Shown here in pieces: positions 31,007-39,450 of a DNA stretch of 64,000 bases. The position numbers and the translations under genes were made by a program. A model generated the notes under the pieces. The model was not told where the DNA came from, did not search any database, and worked only from the letters and a program-made list of their open reading frames with translations. The stretch comes from Lelliottia nimipressuralis (GTDB taxonomy: Bacteria > Pseudomonadota > Gammaproteobacteria > Enterobacterales > Enterobacteriaceae). Each line of letters begins with the position of its first letter. Position 1 is the first letter of the stretch. Location of the stretch: NCBI RefSeq assembly GCF_004402045.1, contig NZ_SOMG01000015.1, forward strand, positions 1 to 64,000, in the 5' to 3' direction.

Positions 31007-32374
31007 ATGCTTACGTTAATCGAACTCCTTATTGGAGTCGTCGTCATTGTCGGTGTCGCACGCTACATCATTAAAGGCTACTCGGCCACGGGCGTATTAT
31101 TTGTTGGCGGGTTAACACTGCTGATTATCAGCGCAATAATGGGGCATCAGGTATTACCTGCCAGCGCAACCAGTACGGGTTACACCGCAACTGATATTGT
31201 TGAATACATTAAAATATTGCTCATGAGCCGCGGTGGTGACCTGGGTATGATGATCATGATGCTGTGCGGTTTTGCGGCCTACATGACCCATATCGGCGCC
31301 AATGACATGGTGGTTAAACTAGCCTCGAAACCCCTGCAGTACATCAACTCGCCGTATCTGCTGATGGTCGCCGCCTATTTCCTCGCCTGCCTGATGTCGC
31401 TGGCCGTGTCGTCAGCAACCGGACTTGGCGTACTGCTCATGGCCACGCTGTTCCCGGTCATGGTGAACGTCGGTATCAGCCGCGGTGCGGCAGCGGCAAT
31501 TTGCGCGTCTCCGGCAGCCATTATTCTCTCCCCGACCTCTGGCGACGTTGTGCTGGCAGCAAAGGCTGCGGAGATGTCCCTCATTGACTTCGCCTTTAAA
31601 ACCACGTTGCCGATCTCGATTGTTGCCATTGTCGGAATGGGTATCGCGCATTTCTTCTGGCAGCGCTATCTCGATAAGAAAGAAAACATCAGCCATGAAA
31701 TGATGGATGTGAGTGAAATCACCACGACGGCTCCCGCGTTCTACGCCATTCTGCCGTTCACGCCGATTATCGGGGTGCTGATTTTTGACGGAAAATGGGG
31801 TCCACAGCTGCACATCATCACCATTCTGGTCATCTGTATGCTGCTGGCCGCCGTACTGGAATTTGTGCGCGGCTTTAACACGCAAAAAGTGTTTACGGGT
31901 CTGGAAGTGGCGTATCGCGGTATGGCGGATGCCTTCGCTGGCGTGGTTATGCTGCTGGTGGCAGCAGGCGTCTTTGCTCAGGGTTTGAGTACGATCGGCT
32001 TTATCCAGAGCCTCATCTCCATTGCCACCTCGTTCGGCTCGGCCAGTATTATCCTGATGCTGGTTCTGGTAGTGCTCACCATGCTGGCGGCCATGACCAC
32101 CGGCTCCGGTAATGCGCCGTTCTACGCATTCGTTGAGATGATCCCAAAACTGGCCCACTCCTCCGGTATTAACCCGGCATATCTCTCCATTCCCATGCTG
32201 CAGGCCTCAAACCTGGGTCGTACCATTTCGCCGGTATCGGGTGTCGTCGTTGCCGTTGCCGGGATGGCGAAAATCTCGCCATTTGAAGTGGTAAAACGCA
32301 CCTCAGTGCCCGTTCTTGTGGGGCTGATTATCGTGATTATCGCCACGGAAGTGCTGGTTCCCGGCGCAGCCTAA
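31007..32374 (+). CDS. dcuC: Anaerobic C4-dicarboxylate transporter DcuC
   Basis: An inner-membrane carrier of 455 residues with about 12 helices that exports succinate during fermentation and can exchange C4-dicarboxylates. Conserved stretches include SRGGDLGMMIMMLCGFAAYM, SSATGLGVLLMATLFPVMV and SPTSGDVVLAAKAAEMS. I preferred the ATG at 31007, with GGGGAAA upstream, over the in-frame start at 30974. It diverges from pagP and is followed by a terminator. Confidence 0.95.
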   Translation: MLTLIELLIGVVVIVGVARYIIKGYSATGVLFVGGLTLLIISAIMGHQVLPASATSTGYTATDIVEYIKILLMSRGGDLGMMIMMLCGFAAYMTHIGANDMVVKLASKPLQYINSPYLLMVAAYFLACLMSLAVSSATGLGVLLMATLFPVMVNVGISRGAAAAICASPAAIILSPTSGDVVLAAKAAEMSLIDFAFKTTLPISIVAIVGMGIAHFFWQRYLDKKENISHEMMDVSEITTTAPAFYAILPFTPIIGVLIFDGKWGPQLHIITILVICMLLAAVLEFVRGFNTQKVFTGLEVAYRGMADAFAGVVMLLVAAGVFAQGLSTIGFIQSLISIATSFGSASIILMLVLVVLTMLAAMTTGSGNAPFYAFVEMIPKLAHSSGINPAYLSIPMLQASNLGRTISPVSGVVVAVAGMAKISPFEVVKRTSVPVLVGLIIVIIATEVLVPGAA

Positions 32375-32392
32375 GCTAAATTACTGATATCC

Positions 32393-32416
32393 AAAAAGCG
32401 CCTGCGGGCGCTTTTT
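32393..32416 (+). terminator. Rho-independent terminator after dcuC
   Basis: A perfect AAAAAGCGCC/GGCGCTTTTT stem with a TGCG loop and built-in T-tract. Confidence 0.93.
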
Positions 32417-32468
32417 GTGCTTTAATAACTTCCAGAAATTAATCGTGTTCATTCGATCAGGAAATCAT

Positions 32469-33278
32469 ATGTTCAGGAAGGATATCGTTATCCCATCTGG
32501 CGCAATGGCGCTTGCCCTCTGTGTCTTCTCCACGCAGGCCGAACCGCTCAAGGCAACGCAGTATGGCGATTTCGATCGCTATGTGCTGGCTCTGTCCTGG
32601 CAAACCGGGTTTTGTCAAAGCATGGTCGAGCGCAACCGCAATGAACCTGACGAGTGTCGCCTGCAAAAAGAGGCCGAAAATAAAACCGATTTTCTGACCG
32701 TGCACGGATTATGGCCAGGCCTGCCGAAATCTATTGCCGCACGCGGCGTGGATGAACGTCGCTGGATGCGCTTTGGCTGTGCCACGCGTCCGATCCCGAA
32801 CATGCCGGAAGTGAAGGCCAGCCGCAAATGTGCCGCCGCCGAAACCGGACTATCGCTTTCCGGTGCCGCAAAGCTCAACAGCGTTATGCCTGGCGCGGGC
32901 GGTAATTCCTGCCTGGAACGTTACGAATATGCCAAACATGGCGTCTGCTTTGGTTTTGATCCCGATGCCTATTTCGGCACCATGGTGCGGATGAATCAGG
33001 AAGTTAAAAACAGCGCGATCGGTAAATTCCTCGCCGATAACTATGGGAAAACCGTCAGTCGTAGTGACTTTGACAGTGCCGTTGCCAAAACCTGGGGCAG
33101 GGAAAATGTCAAAGCGTTCAAGCTGACCTGCAACGGCAATCCGGCTTATCTGACCGAGATGCAAATTTCGCTGAAGGCAGACACCATTAATAATCCGCTT
33201 TCAGCAACGTCGTTTGCACCGCAGCCACATCCGGGTAACTGCGGAAAACAATTCGTGATTGATAAAGCCGGTTACTGA
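32469..33278 (+). CDS. rna: Periplasmic ribonuclease I (T2 family)
   Basis: A nonspecific secreted RNase of the T2 family, 269 residues, with an N-terminal signal peptide ending near STQA|EP. The two catalytic segments are TVHGLWPGLP (CAS-I, His near 78) and ERYEYAKHGVC (CAS-II, Glu and His near 160). Several cysteines support periplasmic disulfides. In K-12 as I remember it, a citrate fermentation cluster separates dcuC and rna; here they are neighbours. Its end overlaps the convergent flavin-reductase-like gene by 7 nt. Confidence 0.94.
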   Translation: MFRKDIVIPSGAMALALCVFSTQAEPLKATQYGDFDRYVLALSWQTGFCQSMVERNRNEPDECRLQKEAENKTDFLTVHGLWPGLPKSIAARGVDERRWMRFGCATRPIPNMPEVKASRKCAAAETGLSLSGAAKLNSVMPGAGGNSCLERYEYAKHGVCFGFDPDAYFGTMVRMNQEVKNSAIGKFLADNYGKTVSRSDFDSAVAKTWGRENVKAFKLTCNGNPAYLTEMQISLKADTINNPLSATSFAPQPHPGNCGKQFVIDKAGY

Positions 33279-33889
33279 CTCACTGTCGGACGTACCATGT
33301 CAAACCGGTTTTCGTCGCTGATGCCGTAGTAAGCCGTCGGCCCACCCGCACGCAGGATGGGCTGCGCTTTAGCCGTCTGGTATATCCCCTCTTCCAGCAG
33401 CGTTTCGGCAATATGGATACCGACCACTTCCCCCAGCACCAGCCACGTATCCACCGGCGTACCGTCGGCTCCGGTAAGCTGAATGCACTGCGACAGGCGG
33501 CACTCAAAATTCACCGGACTTTCTGCGACACGGGGCGCCTTAACCAGCTGGCTGGCCGCTGGCGTTAGCCCGGCAAAGCTAAATTCATCCCGGTCGTGGG
33601 GAAGCATTGCAGAGGTTTGGTTCATGGCTTGTGCGAGATCGCGCGTCGCCAGGTTCCAGACAAACTCTTTTGTTTCGGTAATATTACGCACGCTGTCCTT
33701 CCAGCCGTTACTGGAAAAACCGATGATCGGCGGACGATAGTTAAAGCAGTTAAAGAAGCTATAAGGTGCGAGATTCAGCTGACCGGCGTTATCGCATGAG
33801 GAGATCCAGCCGATCGGGCGTGGACCAATAATGGCGTTCAGCGGGTCATGCGGCAGGCCGTGTCCCTGAGACGGTTGGTAGAAGTACAT
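33272..33889 (-). CDS. Flavin reductase-like (DIM6/NTAB) domain protein
   Basis: A 205-residue protein of the FMN-binding split-barrel flavin-reductase class. The typical N-terminal signature is LNAIIGPRPIGWISSCDNAG, followed by NLAPYSFFNCFNYRPPIIGFSS and a KEFVWNLATRDLA region. The substrate is unknown; relatives bind FMN and reduce flavins or act with partner oxygenases. I chose the start MYFYQPSQGHGL at 33889 because GAGAGA lies about 6 nt upstream. The frame extends 18 codons further without similarity. No such gene lies here in K-12. Confidence 0.82.
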   Translation of the reverse strand: MYFYQPSQGHGLPHDPLNAIIGPRPIGWISSCDNAGQLNLAPYSFFNCFNYRPPIIGFSSNGWKDSVRNITETKEFVWNLATRDLAQAMNQTSAMLPHDRDEFSFAGLTPAASQLVKAPRVAESPVNFECRLSQCIQLTGADGTPVDTWLVLGEVVGIHIAETLLEEGIYQTAKAQPILRAGGPTAYYGISDENRFDMVRPTVSQ

Positions 33890-34052
33890 AGTTCTCTCTC
33901 GTTGGTGGGCAACGCCCTGGTTCAGGATCTCAGCGTAACGCAATCCGCCAGGAATGCAGACTGAATAAATTTCAGCGAAAATTCATATGGACCATGAATG
34001 TGACCTTCATCACTTCAAACTTGCGCGCTCAGCCAGTATCATCGGGAGAGTT

Positions 34053-34088
34053 AAACCCTCGCTGCCAGACGGCGAGGGTTTTCTTTTG
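34053..34088 (+). terminator. Rho-independent terminator in the rnk leader (attenuator-type)
   Basis: CCCTCGC/GCGAGGG closes around a short loop and is followed by TTTTCTTTT, only 46 nt before the rnk start. No plus-strand gene ends just upstream. It therefore sits in the rnk 5' leader and corresponds to the premature-termination structure catalogued as the enterobacterial rnk leader. Confidence 0.75.
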
Positions 34089-34133
34089 GATTGGTTTCTG
34101 CGTGACACGCAGCATTAACGACATGGAGTAAAA

Positions 34134-34544
34134 ATGTCCAGACCTACAATTATCATCAATGAGCTCGACGCAGAACGTATCGACAGGCTGCTGGAAAAAG
34201 CAGAATTTGCCTCACTTCCGGTGGCCGACGCCCTGAATGAAGAGCTTGACCGGGCGCAGATGTGCACCCCTGAGTCGATGCCGCATGACGTGGTCACCAT
34301 GAACAGCCAGGTAAAATTCCGCAACCTGACCACCGGCGAAGAGCTGACCCGTACACTGGTTTACCCGTCGCAGATGACTGACAGCAGCGCACAGCTTTCT
34401 GTCCTTGCTCCTGTGGGTGCCGCACTGCTGGGGCTGCGCACGGGTGATACCATCCACTGGGAATTGCCGGGCGGCGCCTCTGCCCATCTGGAAGTGCTGG
34501 CGTTGCTTTATCAGCCAGAAGCCGCGGGTGATTACCTGCGTTAA
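34134..34544 (+). CDS. rnk: Rnk, GreA/GreB-family regulator of nucleoside diphosphate kinase
   Basis: A 136-residue protein that resembles Gre factors and binds RNA polymerase but has a short coiled coil and no anti-arrest activity. It was first described as a regulator of Ndk. It begins [20 protein letters not shown], and the C-terminal FKBP-like fold includes [24 protein letters not shown] lies 6 nt upstream of the ATG. An attenuator-like terminator precedes it. Confidence 0.95.
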   Translation: MSRPTIIINELDAERIDRLLEKAEFASLPVADALNEELDRAQMCTPESMPHDVVTMNSQVKFRNLTTGEELTRTLVYPSQMTDSSAQLSVLAPVGAALLGLRTGDTIHWELPGGASAHLEVLALLYQPEAAGDYLR

Positions 34545-34683
34545 CCTCTTCTGAACAAGCGCCCACCCGCTTTGCACAGAGGATGCTGCCGCATCCTCTT
34601 TCCGCAAATTCACCCCATTTTCCTATATCGCGCGAAAAGACCTTAATCCACGCTTAATCTGTTTTGGTGCCGCGGGGACGGTC

Positions 34684-34773
34684 ATGAGTGAGATACTGGC
34701 TATCACACTTATTTTTCTGATTTTTGTGGCGATTATCGTCACGGCCGTGATCTACCTTGAACGCCACTGGTGA
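34684..34773 (+). CDS. Predicted 29-residue single-helix membrane protein
   Basis: A short frame starts MSEILAITLIFLIFVAIIVT and ends YLERHW, with GGGGA 6 nt upstream of the ATG. It is one hydrophobic helix with charged residues only near the ends. It lies in the gap between rnk and uspG (34545-34929), which otherwise shows only promoter-like AT-rich sequence. I do not recognise it; the ribosome site and composition support it, nothing else does. Confidence 0.5.
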   Translation: MSEILAITLIFLIFVAIIVTAVIYLERHW

Positions 34774-34929
34774 ATGCGCATCCTCACCCCTTCCTGGAAA
34801 AGCTTTGCGGGAAAAGCGCTCTTTTGAGATTTATCCTGGCGAGACAGGAAAACTGCCGGGGAGCTTACAGAAACCATTTATATTTTGTGGTTGAATGAGT
34901 TCAGCGTTTATAAACAAGGAGAAACGGGT

Positions 34930-35358
34930 ATGTATCAGAGAATCATTATGCCGGTTGATGTTTTTGAGATGGAGCTGAGCGACAAGGCCGTACGCCATGC
35001 GGAGTTCCTGGCGCAACAGGACGGTGTCATCCATCTTTTGCACGTCCTGCCGGGTTCCGCCAGCTTGAGCCTTCACCGCTTTGCAGCCGATGTGCGTCGT
35101 TTCGAGGAGCACTTGCAGCACGAAGCGGAAACTCGCCTGCAAACCATGGTCAGCCATTTCAGCATCGACCCTTCACGCATCAAAACGCACGTCAGATTTG
35201 GCAGCGTACGCGATGCGGTAAACGAACTGGCGAACGAGCTGAAAGCAGACGTGGTGGTCATCGGTTCGCGCAACCCTTCCATTACTACGCATCTGCTGGG
35301 GTCTAACGCCTCCAGCGTCATCCGCCACACCCACATACCGGTGATGGTCGTAAGATAA
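34930..35358 (+). CDS. uspG: Universal stress protein UspG
   Basis: A 142-residue UspA-family protein (UP12). It has the Rossmann-like start [20 protein letters not shown] and the ATP-binding loop [20 protein letters not shown] near residues 116-135, followed by VMVVR. Relatives autophosphorylate and adenylylate and interact with GroEL. The ATG at 34930 is preceded by AAGGAG. It converges with ahpF across a strong terminator. Confidence 0.94.
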   Translation: MYQRIIMPVDVFEMELSDKAVRHAEFLAQQDGVIHLLHVLPGSASLSLHRFAADVRRFEEHLQHEAETRLQTMVSHFSIDPSRIKTHVRFGSVRDAVNELANELKADVVVIGSRNPSITTHLLGSNASSVIRHTHIPVMVVR

Positions 35359-35391
35359 AAAAAGAGGCCACCTTACGGTGGCCTCTTGCTA
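35357..35391. terminator. Terminator between uspG and ahpF
   Basis: AGAGGCCACC/GGTGGCCTCT closes around TTAC. The seven-base A-run on the left gives a strong T-tail for leftward ahpF transcripts; the rightward tail is weaker. Confidence 0.88.
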
Positions 35392-35418
35392 TTGCAGGTG
35401 TCGTCTTACTTTCTTTTA

Positions 35419-36984
35419 TTATGCGGTTTTGGTGCGGATCAGATAGTCAAACGAACTCAGAGACGCCTTCGCACCTTCGCCTGTGGCAATGATGATCTGT
35501 TTGTACGGCACGGTGGTACAGTCGCCCGCCGCAAATACGCCCTTCACGCTGGTTTCGCATTTCGCATCGATGATGATTTCGCCCATGCGGTTGCGCTCAA
35601 TCGCCCCTTCCAGCCAGGTGGTGTTTGGCAGCAGACCAATCTGCACGAAAATCCCCGAAAGCTGAACGCTGTGAACGTCGCCACTCACGCGGTCGCGGTA
35701 TTCCAGCCCCGTCACTTTGCTGCCGTCGCCCTTCACTTCCGTGGTCTGCGCGTTCAGCACGATATCGACGTTTTTCAGGCTGCGCACTTTATCCTGCAGA
35801 ACCTGGTCGGCTTTCATTTCTGGAGCGAACTCCAGCAGGGTGACGTGTTCAACGATGCCCGCGAGGTCGATAGCCGCTTCCACGCCGGAGTTACCGCCGC
35901 CGATCACCGCCACGCGCTTGCCTTTGAACAGCGGGCCGTCGCAGTGCGGGCAGTAGGTCACGCCTTTAGTGCGATACTGATCTTCACCCGGCACGTTCAT
36001 GTTGCGCCATTTCGCGCCGGTGGCAATGATAATGCTGCGTGCTTTCAGCACCGCGCCGGAGGCGGTTTCAATCTGGTGTAAACCGCCCTCAACCGCAGCC
36101 GGCACCAGCTTGCTGGCGCTCTGGCTGTCGATCACGTCCACGTCGTAGTCGCTGACGTGCGCTTTCAGTGCGCCAGCGAGCTTCTGGCCTTCGGTTTTCG
36201 GTACAGAGATGTAGTTTTCAATGTCTACGGTATCGAGCACCTGGCCACCAAAGCGTTCGCCCATCAGGCCGGTACGGATACCTTTACGCGCGGAGTACAC
36301 CGCTGCCGCCGCACCCGCAGGGCCGGAACCGACAATCAGGACATCATACGCATCACGTTTGTTCAGCTCTTCCGCGGCACGCTTTTCAGCGCCAGTATCC
36401 ACTTTAGCCACAATTTCCGTCAGGGTCATACGGCCCTGGCCGAACTCTTTGCCGTTCATGTAGACCGCCGGAACGCCCATCACGTTGCGATCGGTGATTT
36501 CATTCTGGAACGTACCGCCGTCAATCGCCGTATGCTTAATGCGCGGGTTCAGGACCGACATCAGGTTCAGCGCCTGCACCACGTCCGGGCAGTTGTGGCA
36601 GGAGAGTGAATAATAGGTCTCAAACTCAAAATCGCCGTCGATATCGCGGATCTGCTCCAGCAGCGCCTGCGCCTCTTTTGACGGGTGACCGCCGGTCCAC
36701 AGCAGCGCCAGCACCAGCGACGTAAATTCATGCCCCAGCGGCGAACCGGCAAAGCGCGGTCCCTGGTCAGAGCCTGGGTTAGTTATCAGGAAAGAAGGCT
36801 TACGAACTGCCAGCGTATTATCTTCTTTGAACGTCACTTTCGGTGACAGTTCAGCGATCTCTGCCAGCAGCTCCTTGATTTCTGCCGATTTCGCGCTGTC
36901 GTCCAGCGTGGCAATCAGCTCAACAGGTTTGGTCAGTTTCTCAAGGTACGCCTTGAGCTGGGTTTTCATCGTAGTGTCGAGCAT
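35419..36984 (-). CDS. ahpF: Alkyl hydroperoxide reductase flavoprotein subunit AhpF
   Basis: An NADH-dependent flavoprotein disulfide reductase that regenerates AhpC, 521 residues. The N-terminal tandem thioredoxin-like domain has the redox pair CHNC (about 129-132). FAD and NADH domains carry [17 protein letters not shown] and [17 protein letters not shown], and the central redox pair is CPHC (about 345-348). The ATG at 36984 gives [17 protein letters not shown]; in-frame sequence 11 codons upstream is not family-like. It lies downstream of ahpC, with a BIME between. Confidence 0.97.
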   Translation of the reverse strand: MLDTTMKTQLKAYLEKLTKPVELIATLDDSAKSAEIKELLAEIAELSPKVTFKEDNTLAVRKPSFLITNPGSDQGPRFAGSPLGHEFTSLVLALLWTGGHPSKEAQALLEQIRDIDGDFEFETYYSLSCHNCPDVVQALNLMSVLNPRIKHTAIDGGTFQNEITDRNVMGVPAVYMNGKEFGQGRMTLTEIVAKVDTGAEKRAAEELNKRDAYDVLIVGSGPAGAAAAVYSARKGIRTGLMGERFGGQVLDTVDIENYISVPKTEGQKLAGALKAHVSDYDVDVIDSQSASKLVPAAVEGGLHQIETASGAVLKARSIIIATGAKWRNMNVPGEDQYRTKGVTYCPHCDGPLFKGKRVAVIGGGNSGVEAAIDLAGIVEHVTLLEFAPEMKADQVLQDKVRSLKNVDIVLNAQTTEVKGDGSKVTGLEYRDRVSGDVHSVQLSGIFVQIGLLPNTTWLEGAIERNRMGEIIIDAKCETSVKGVFAAGDCTTVPYKQIIIATGEGAKASLSSFDYLIRTKTA

Positions 36985-37096
36985 TGTTCTTCCCTCTCTT
37001 AAAACGTCATCATGCAAGCTGCCTTATACGGGCTGCCTGAATGCAACTTGCATCATGGTGCTGGAATGAAATGGGCGCGGGGGGCGCCCATTGATT

Positions 37097-37163
37097 GCCG
37101 GGTGGCACTTCGTTTACCCGGCCTACGATACTGTAGGCCTGTGCAAGCGCAGCGCCGCCAGGC
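37097..37163. repeat. BIME between ahpC and ahpF
   Basis: The left REP GCCGGGTGGCACTTCGTTTA (37097-37126, continuing ACCCGGCCTAC) faces a degenerate inverted REP at 37133-37163. REPs here are often linked to differential stability, consistent with higher ahpC than ahpF expression. Confidence 0.82.
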
Positions 37164-37172
37164 TTTACAGAC

Positions 37173-37736
37173 TTAGATCTTGCCGACCAGGTCTAAAGAT
37201 GGAGCGAGAGTCGCTTCGCCTTCTTTCCATTTTGCCGGGCACACTTCGCCTGGGTGAGAAGCCACATACTGAGCCGCTTTCACTTTACGCAGCAGGTCAG
37301 AAGCATCACGGCCGATACCTTCAGCGGTAACTTCGATAGCCTGGATAATGCCCTGCGGGTCAACGACGAAGGTCGCGCGGTCTGCCAGGCCTTCATCTTC
37401 ACGCATGTTGTCGAAGTTACGGGTCAGGGCGCCAGTCGGGTCACCGATCATCGCGTATTTAATTTTGGCGATGGTTTCAGAGCTGCTGTGCCATGCTTTG
37501 TGCGTGAAGTGGGTATCGGTAGACACAGAGTAAACGTCTACGCCCAGCTTCTGCAGTTCGTCGTAATGGTCTGCCACGTCACCCAGTTCAGTCGGGCAAA
37601 CGAAGGTAAAGTCAGCAGGATAGAAGAAGAACACGCTCCAGCGGCCTTCAGTATCTTTCTCAGTGACTTCGATGAACTCACCGTTTTTGAACGCCTGGTT
37701 TTTGAAAGGTTTAATTTTGGTATTAATCAAAGACAT
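37173..37736 (-). CDS. ahpC: Alkyl hydroperoxide reductase peroxiredoxin subunit AhpC
   Basis: A typical 2-Cys peroxiredoxin of 187 residues that reduces hydrogen peroxide and organic peroxides. The peroxidatic Cys is in [13 protein letters not shown] (about 47), the resolving Cys in [11 protein letters not shown] (about 166). The ATG at 37736 has GGAGG upstream. OxyR activation is known in relatives, but I could not fix the OxyR site. Upstream lies a 640-nt gene-free region where K-12 has dsbG. Confidence 0.97.
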   Translation of the reverse strand: MSLINTKIKPFKNQAFKNGEFIEVTEKDTEGRWSVFFFYPADFTFVCPTELGDVADHYDELQKLGVDVYSVSTDTHFTHKAWHSSSETIAKIKYAMIGDPTGALTRNFDNMREDEGLADRATFVVDPQGIIQAIEVTAEGIGRDASDLLRKVKAAQYVASHPGEVCPAKWKEGEATLAPSLDLVGKI

Positions 37737-37883
37737 CTGTACTTCCTCCGTGTTTTCGTTGAGATGTAAGGTAACCAACTTTGTTCATCGGGGCTAATGC
37801 GTATGCTTTATCAAATCAATCAGCCAAACCTAACAACCCGAACAAGACACCGTTGTGAACCGAATAAACAAAAGCCCGAAAGT

Positions 37884-37909
37884 AAAAAGGCCGCCCTGGT
37901 GGGCGGCCC
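37884..37909 (-). terminator. Strong minus-strand terminator about 150 nt upstream of ahpC
   Basis: GGCCGCCC/GGGCGGCC with a four-base loop is followed, on the minus strand, by five T and further T-rich sequence. No annotated minus-strand gene ends here, so it closes an unknown transcript or attenuates a long ahpC leader. Confidence 0.85.
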
Positions 37910-37995
37910 TGATACCTGAACTTTCCACAGGAACTTTCAGTGCCGGTAATACTACCGGCGTTGCGTTGCGCTCTACATACCTTTATATCAAGGTC
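37884..37995 (-). ncRNA. Candidate structured RNA ending at the ahpC-upstream terminator
   Basis: Reading the minus strand toward the terminator there is ACCTTGATATAAAGGT (a 5-bp hairpin), then GCCGGTA/TACCGGC around ATAC (37942-37959, perfect), then a direct repeat GAAAGTTC separated by 5 nt, then the terminator. Successive hairpins ending in a terminator are the layout of a small RNA or a leader attenuator. Boundaries are guesses, I do not recognise the family, and no promoter was pinned down. Confidence 0.35.
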
Positions 37996-38288
37996 GTAAC
38001 AGCCTATTGATTACAACACCCGTACTGACGCAGGGCAATGGATGCAAGGGGTAATCTTATCTATGGCTGTGATAGGTTTTACCAAACGGTGCAGGTGGCG
38101 TCATCGTCATCGCAACCGGGCATTAAAAATAGAAATGCGTGATAATTCCTTGTCGATATATAAATTAAACTATTTTTATTCAATTTTATTTTCTCTTTTA
38201 AAGATAAAAATACCTTAAGCATTATTGAAGCTCTATTTCATTAATCTACGTTCGTGATATATTAAGCTGGTTTTCAATAACAATTAAG

Positions 38289-38324
38289 TTAGTTAACTAT
38301 CATGGATGGTAAATAGTTAACTTA
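38289..38324. promoter_or_regulatory. Inverted-repeat operator candidate upstream of ybdO
   Basis: TTAGTTAACTAT and ATAGTTAACTTA form a 12-bp inverted repeat (11 of 12 matching) separated by 12 nt. Each arm contains the palindrome AGTTAACT. It lies about 55-90 nt before the ybdO start, a position suited to LysR-type autoregulation. Confidence 0.55.
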
Positions 38325-38378
38325 GTTCTATAGTTATCAGTGATGTGATAACGCACCGCAGCGCACTCAGGATGAAAC

Positions 38379-39278
38379 ATGGCAAATCTTTACGACCTCA
38401 AAAAATTCGATCTCAACCTGCTGGTCATTTTCGAATGTATCTACCAGCACCTGAGCATCAGTAAGGCAGCAGAAACGCTCTACATTACACCGTCGGCGGT
38501 CAGTCAATCTCTGCAGCGGCTGCGCAACCAGCTCAGCGATCCTCTCTTTATACGTTCGGGAAAAGGCATTACCCCCACCACGGTGGGCGTCAATCTTCAC
38601 CATCATCTTGAGCAAAACCTCAATCAACTTGAGCAGACGATTAACATCATGAATGCGTCTGCGCTACAAAAGAATTTTGTCGTTTATAGTCCTCAGATCC
38701 TGACAACGGATAATTTGCTTTCCCCGCTTAAGCTATTGATGAGAAATCATAATTATCAGATTGAGCTTCACGATATGCTGCTGACTGCTGATTCCGCAGA
38801 AGACCTGCTGGCGTACCGTAAAGCGGATCTAATTTTCTCTATGGCGGCGGTTAACAACCGTTCTATGATTTGTGTCCCTTATGCAACCTATTCCATGCTG
38901 CTGGTATGCAGTCAGGATCATCCGCGCATGAAAGAGGTGGCTACGATGGAAGAGCTGCAGGAGGAGAAATTTACGATATTCCTCAGCGATGAACCCGGCG
39001 TGAAGAACTACCAGTCCATGGCGGCAAAAGTGCACGCAGAAAAAAACATCGGTTTTCGCTGTGACTCCATATTCACCCTTCTCGCGATGATCAGCGCCTC
39101 ACATTTAATCGGCTATGTGCCAGAAGTCCTGTATGAAAAATACAAAGACGTACTGAGATTAAAAAAAATAGATGCGCCTTTTACGCTTCCACCTCTGGAG
39201 GTGTTTATGATTTATAACCGCTCAGCGCTTAACAGTTCGGTTTTCTCGACCTTTATTGAACAAATTGCAGAAAAATAA
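38379..39278 (+). CDS. ybdO: LysR-type regulator YbdO (CitR)
   Basis: A 299-residue LysR-family regulator. The helix-turn-helix region MANLYDLKKFDLNLLVIFEC with ITPSAVSQSLQRLR is nearly identical to E. coli YbdO. The effector domain (about 95-299) is much more diverged. In E. coli this protein has been linked to citrate-related control. Here the citrate cluster is absent and the neighbours are ybdN and ybdM, so its target may be those genes. AGGA precedes the ATG; a terminator follows. Confidence 0.88.
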   Translation: MANLYDLKKFDLNLLVIFECIYQHLSISKAAETLYITPSAVSQSLQRLRNQLSDPLFIRSGKGITPTTVGVNLHHHLEQNLNQLEQTINIMNASALQKNFVVYSPQILTTDNLLSPLKLLMRNHNYQIELHDMLLTADSAEDLLAYRKADLIFSMAAVNNRSMICVPYATYSMLLVCSQDHPRMKEVATMEELQEEKFTIFLSDEPGVKNYQSMAAKVHAEKNIGFRCDSIFTLLAMISASHLIGYVPEVLYEKYKDVLRLKKIDAPFTLPPLEVFMIYNRSALNSSVFSTFIEQIAEK

Positions 39279-39285
39279 TGATAAA

Positions 39286-39314
39286 AGGCTGTGTTTCCCA
39301 CAGCCTCCTTTTTT
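39286..39314 (+). terminator. Rho-independent terminator after ybdO
   Basis: AGGCTGTG/CACAGCCT closes around TTTCC and is followed by CCTTTTTT. Confidence 0.9.
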
Positions 39315-39450
39315 GTTAAAAGATAACTCTCATTTATAGATAATAAAAACATTTCTCTTTTTCATTTACCTGCTCTTATTTTTCACTACTATTATCCTCT
39401 CGCCATTATTGACACCCATCCGGTATTTATATCCAGGGAGGAGTTTGGCT

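Larger units (their letters stand above)
37737..38378. other. Gene-free region between ahpC and ybdO
   Basis: No protein gene is supported in these 642 nt, although K-12 carries dsbG at this site. The left part is the ahpC leader and promoter. The middle (37884 to about 38000) holds several stem-loops ending in a strong minus-strand terminator. The right part (38125-38378) is strongly AT-rich with an inverted repeat, probably the ybdO control region. Confidence 0.7.

Noticed and set aside
35386..36081. Long plus-strand open frame across ahpF, and others like it across leuS, mtnK and cstA
   Set aside because: Antisense shadows of GC-rich conserved genes. They have no plausible ribosome sites or recognisable products.
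38079..38123. Tiny minus-strand frame MPGCDDDDATCTVW upstream of the ahpC-side terminator, as a leader peptide or peptide precursor
   Set aside because: There is no Shine-Dalgarno sequence within range (the nearest AAGGA is over 20 nt away), and no linked processing gene. Its position before the terminator is suggestive only.
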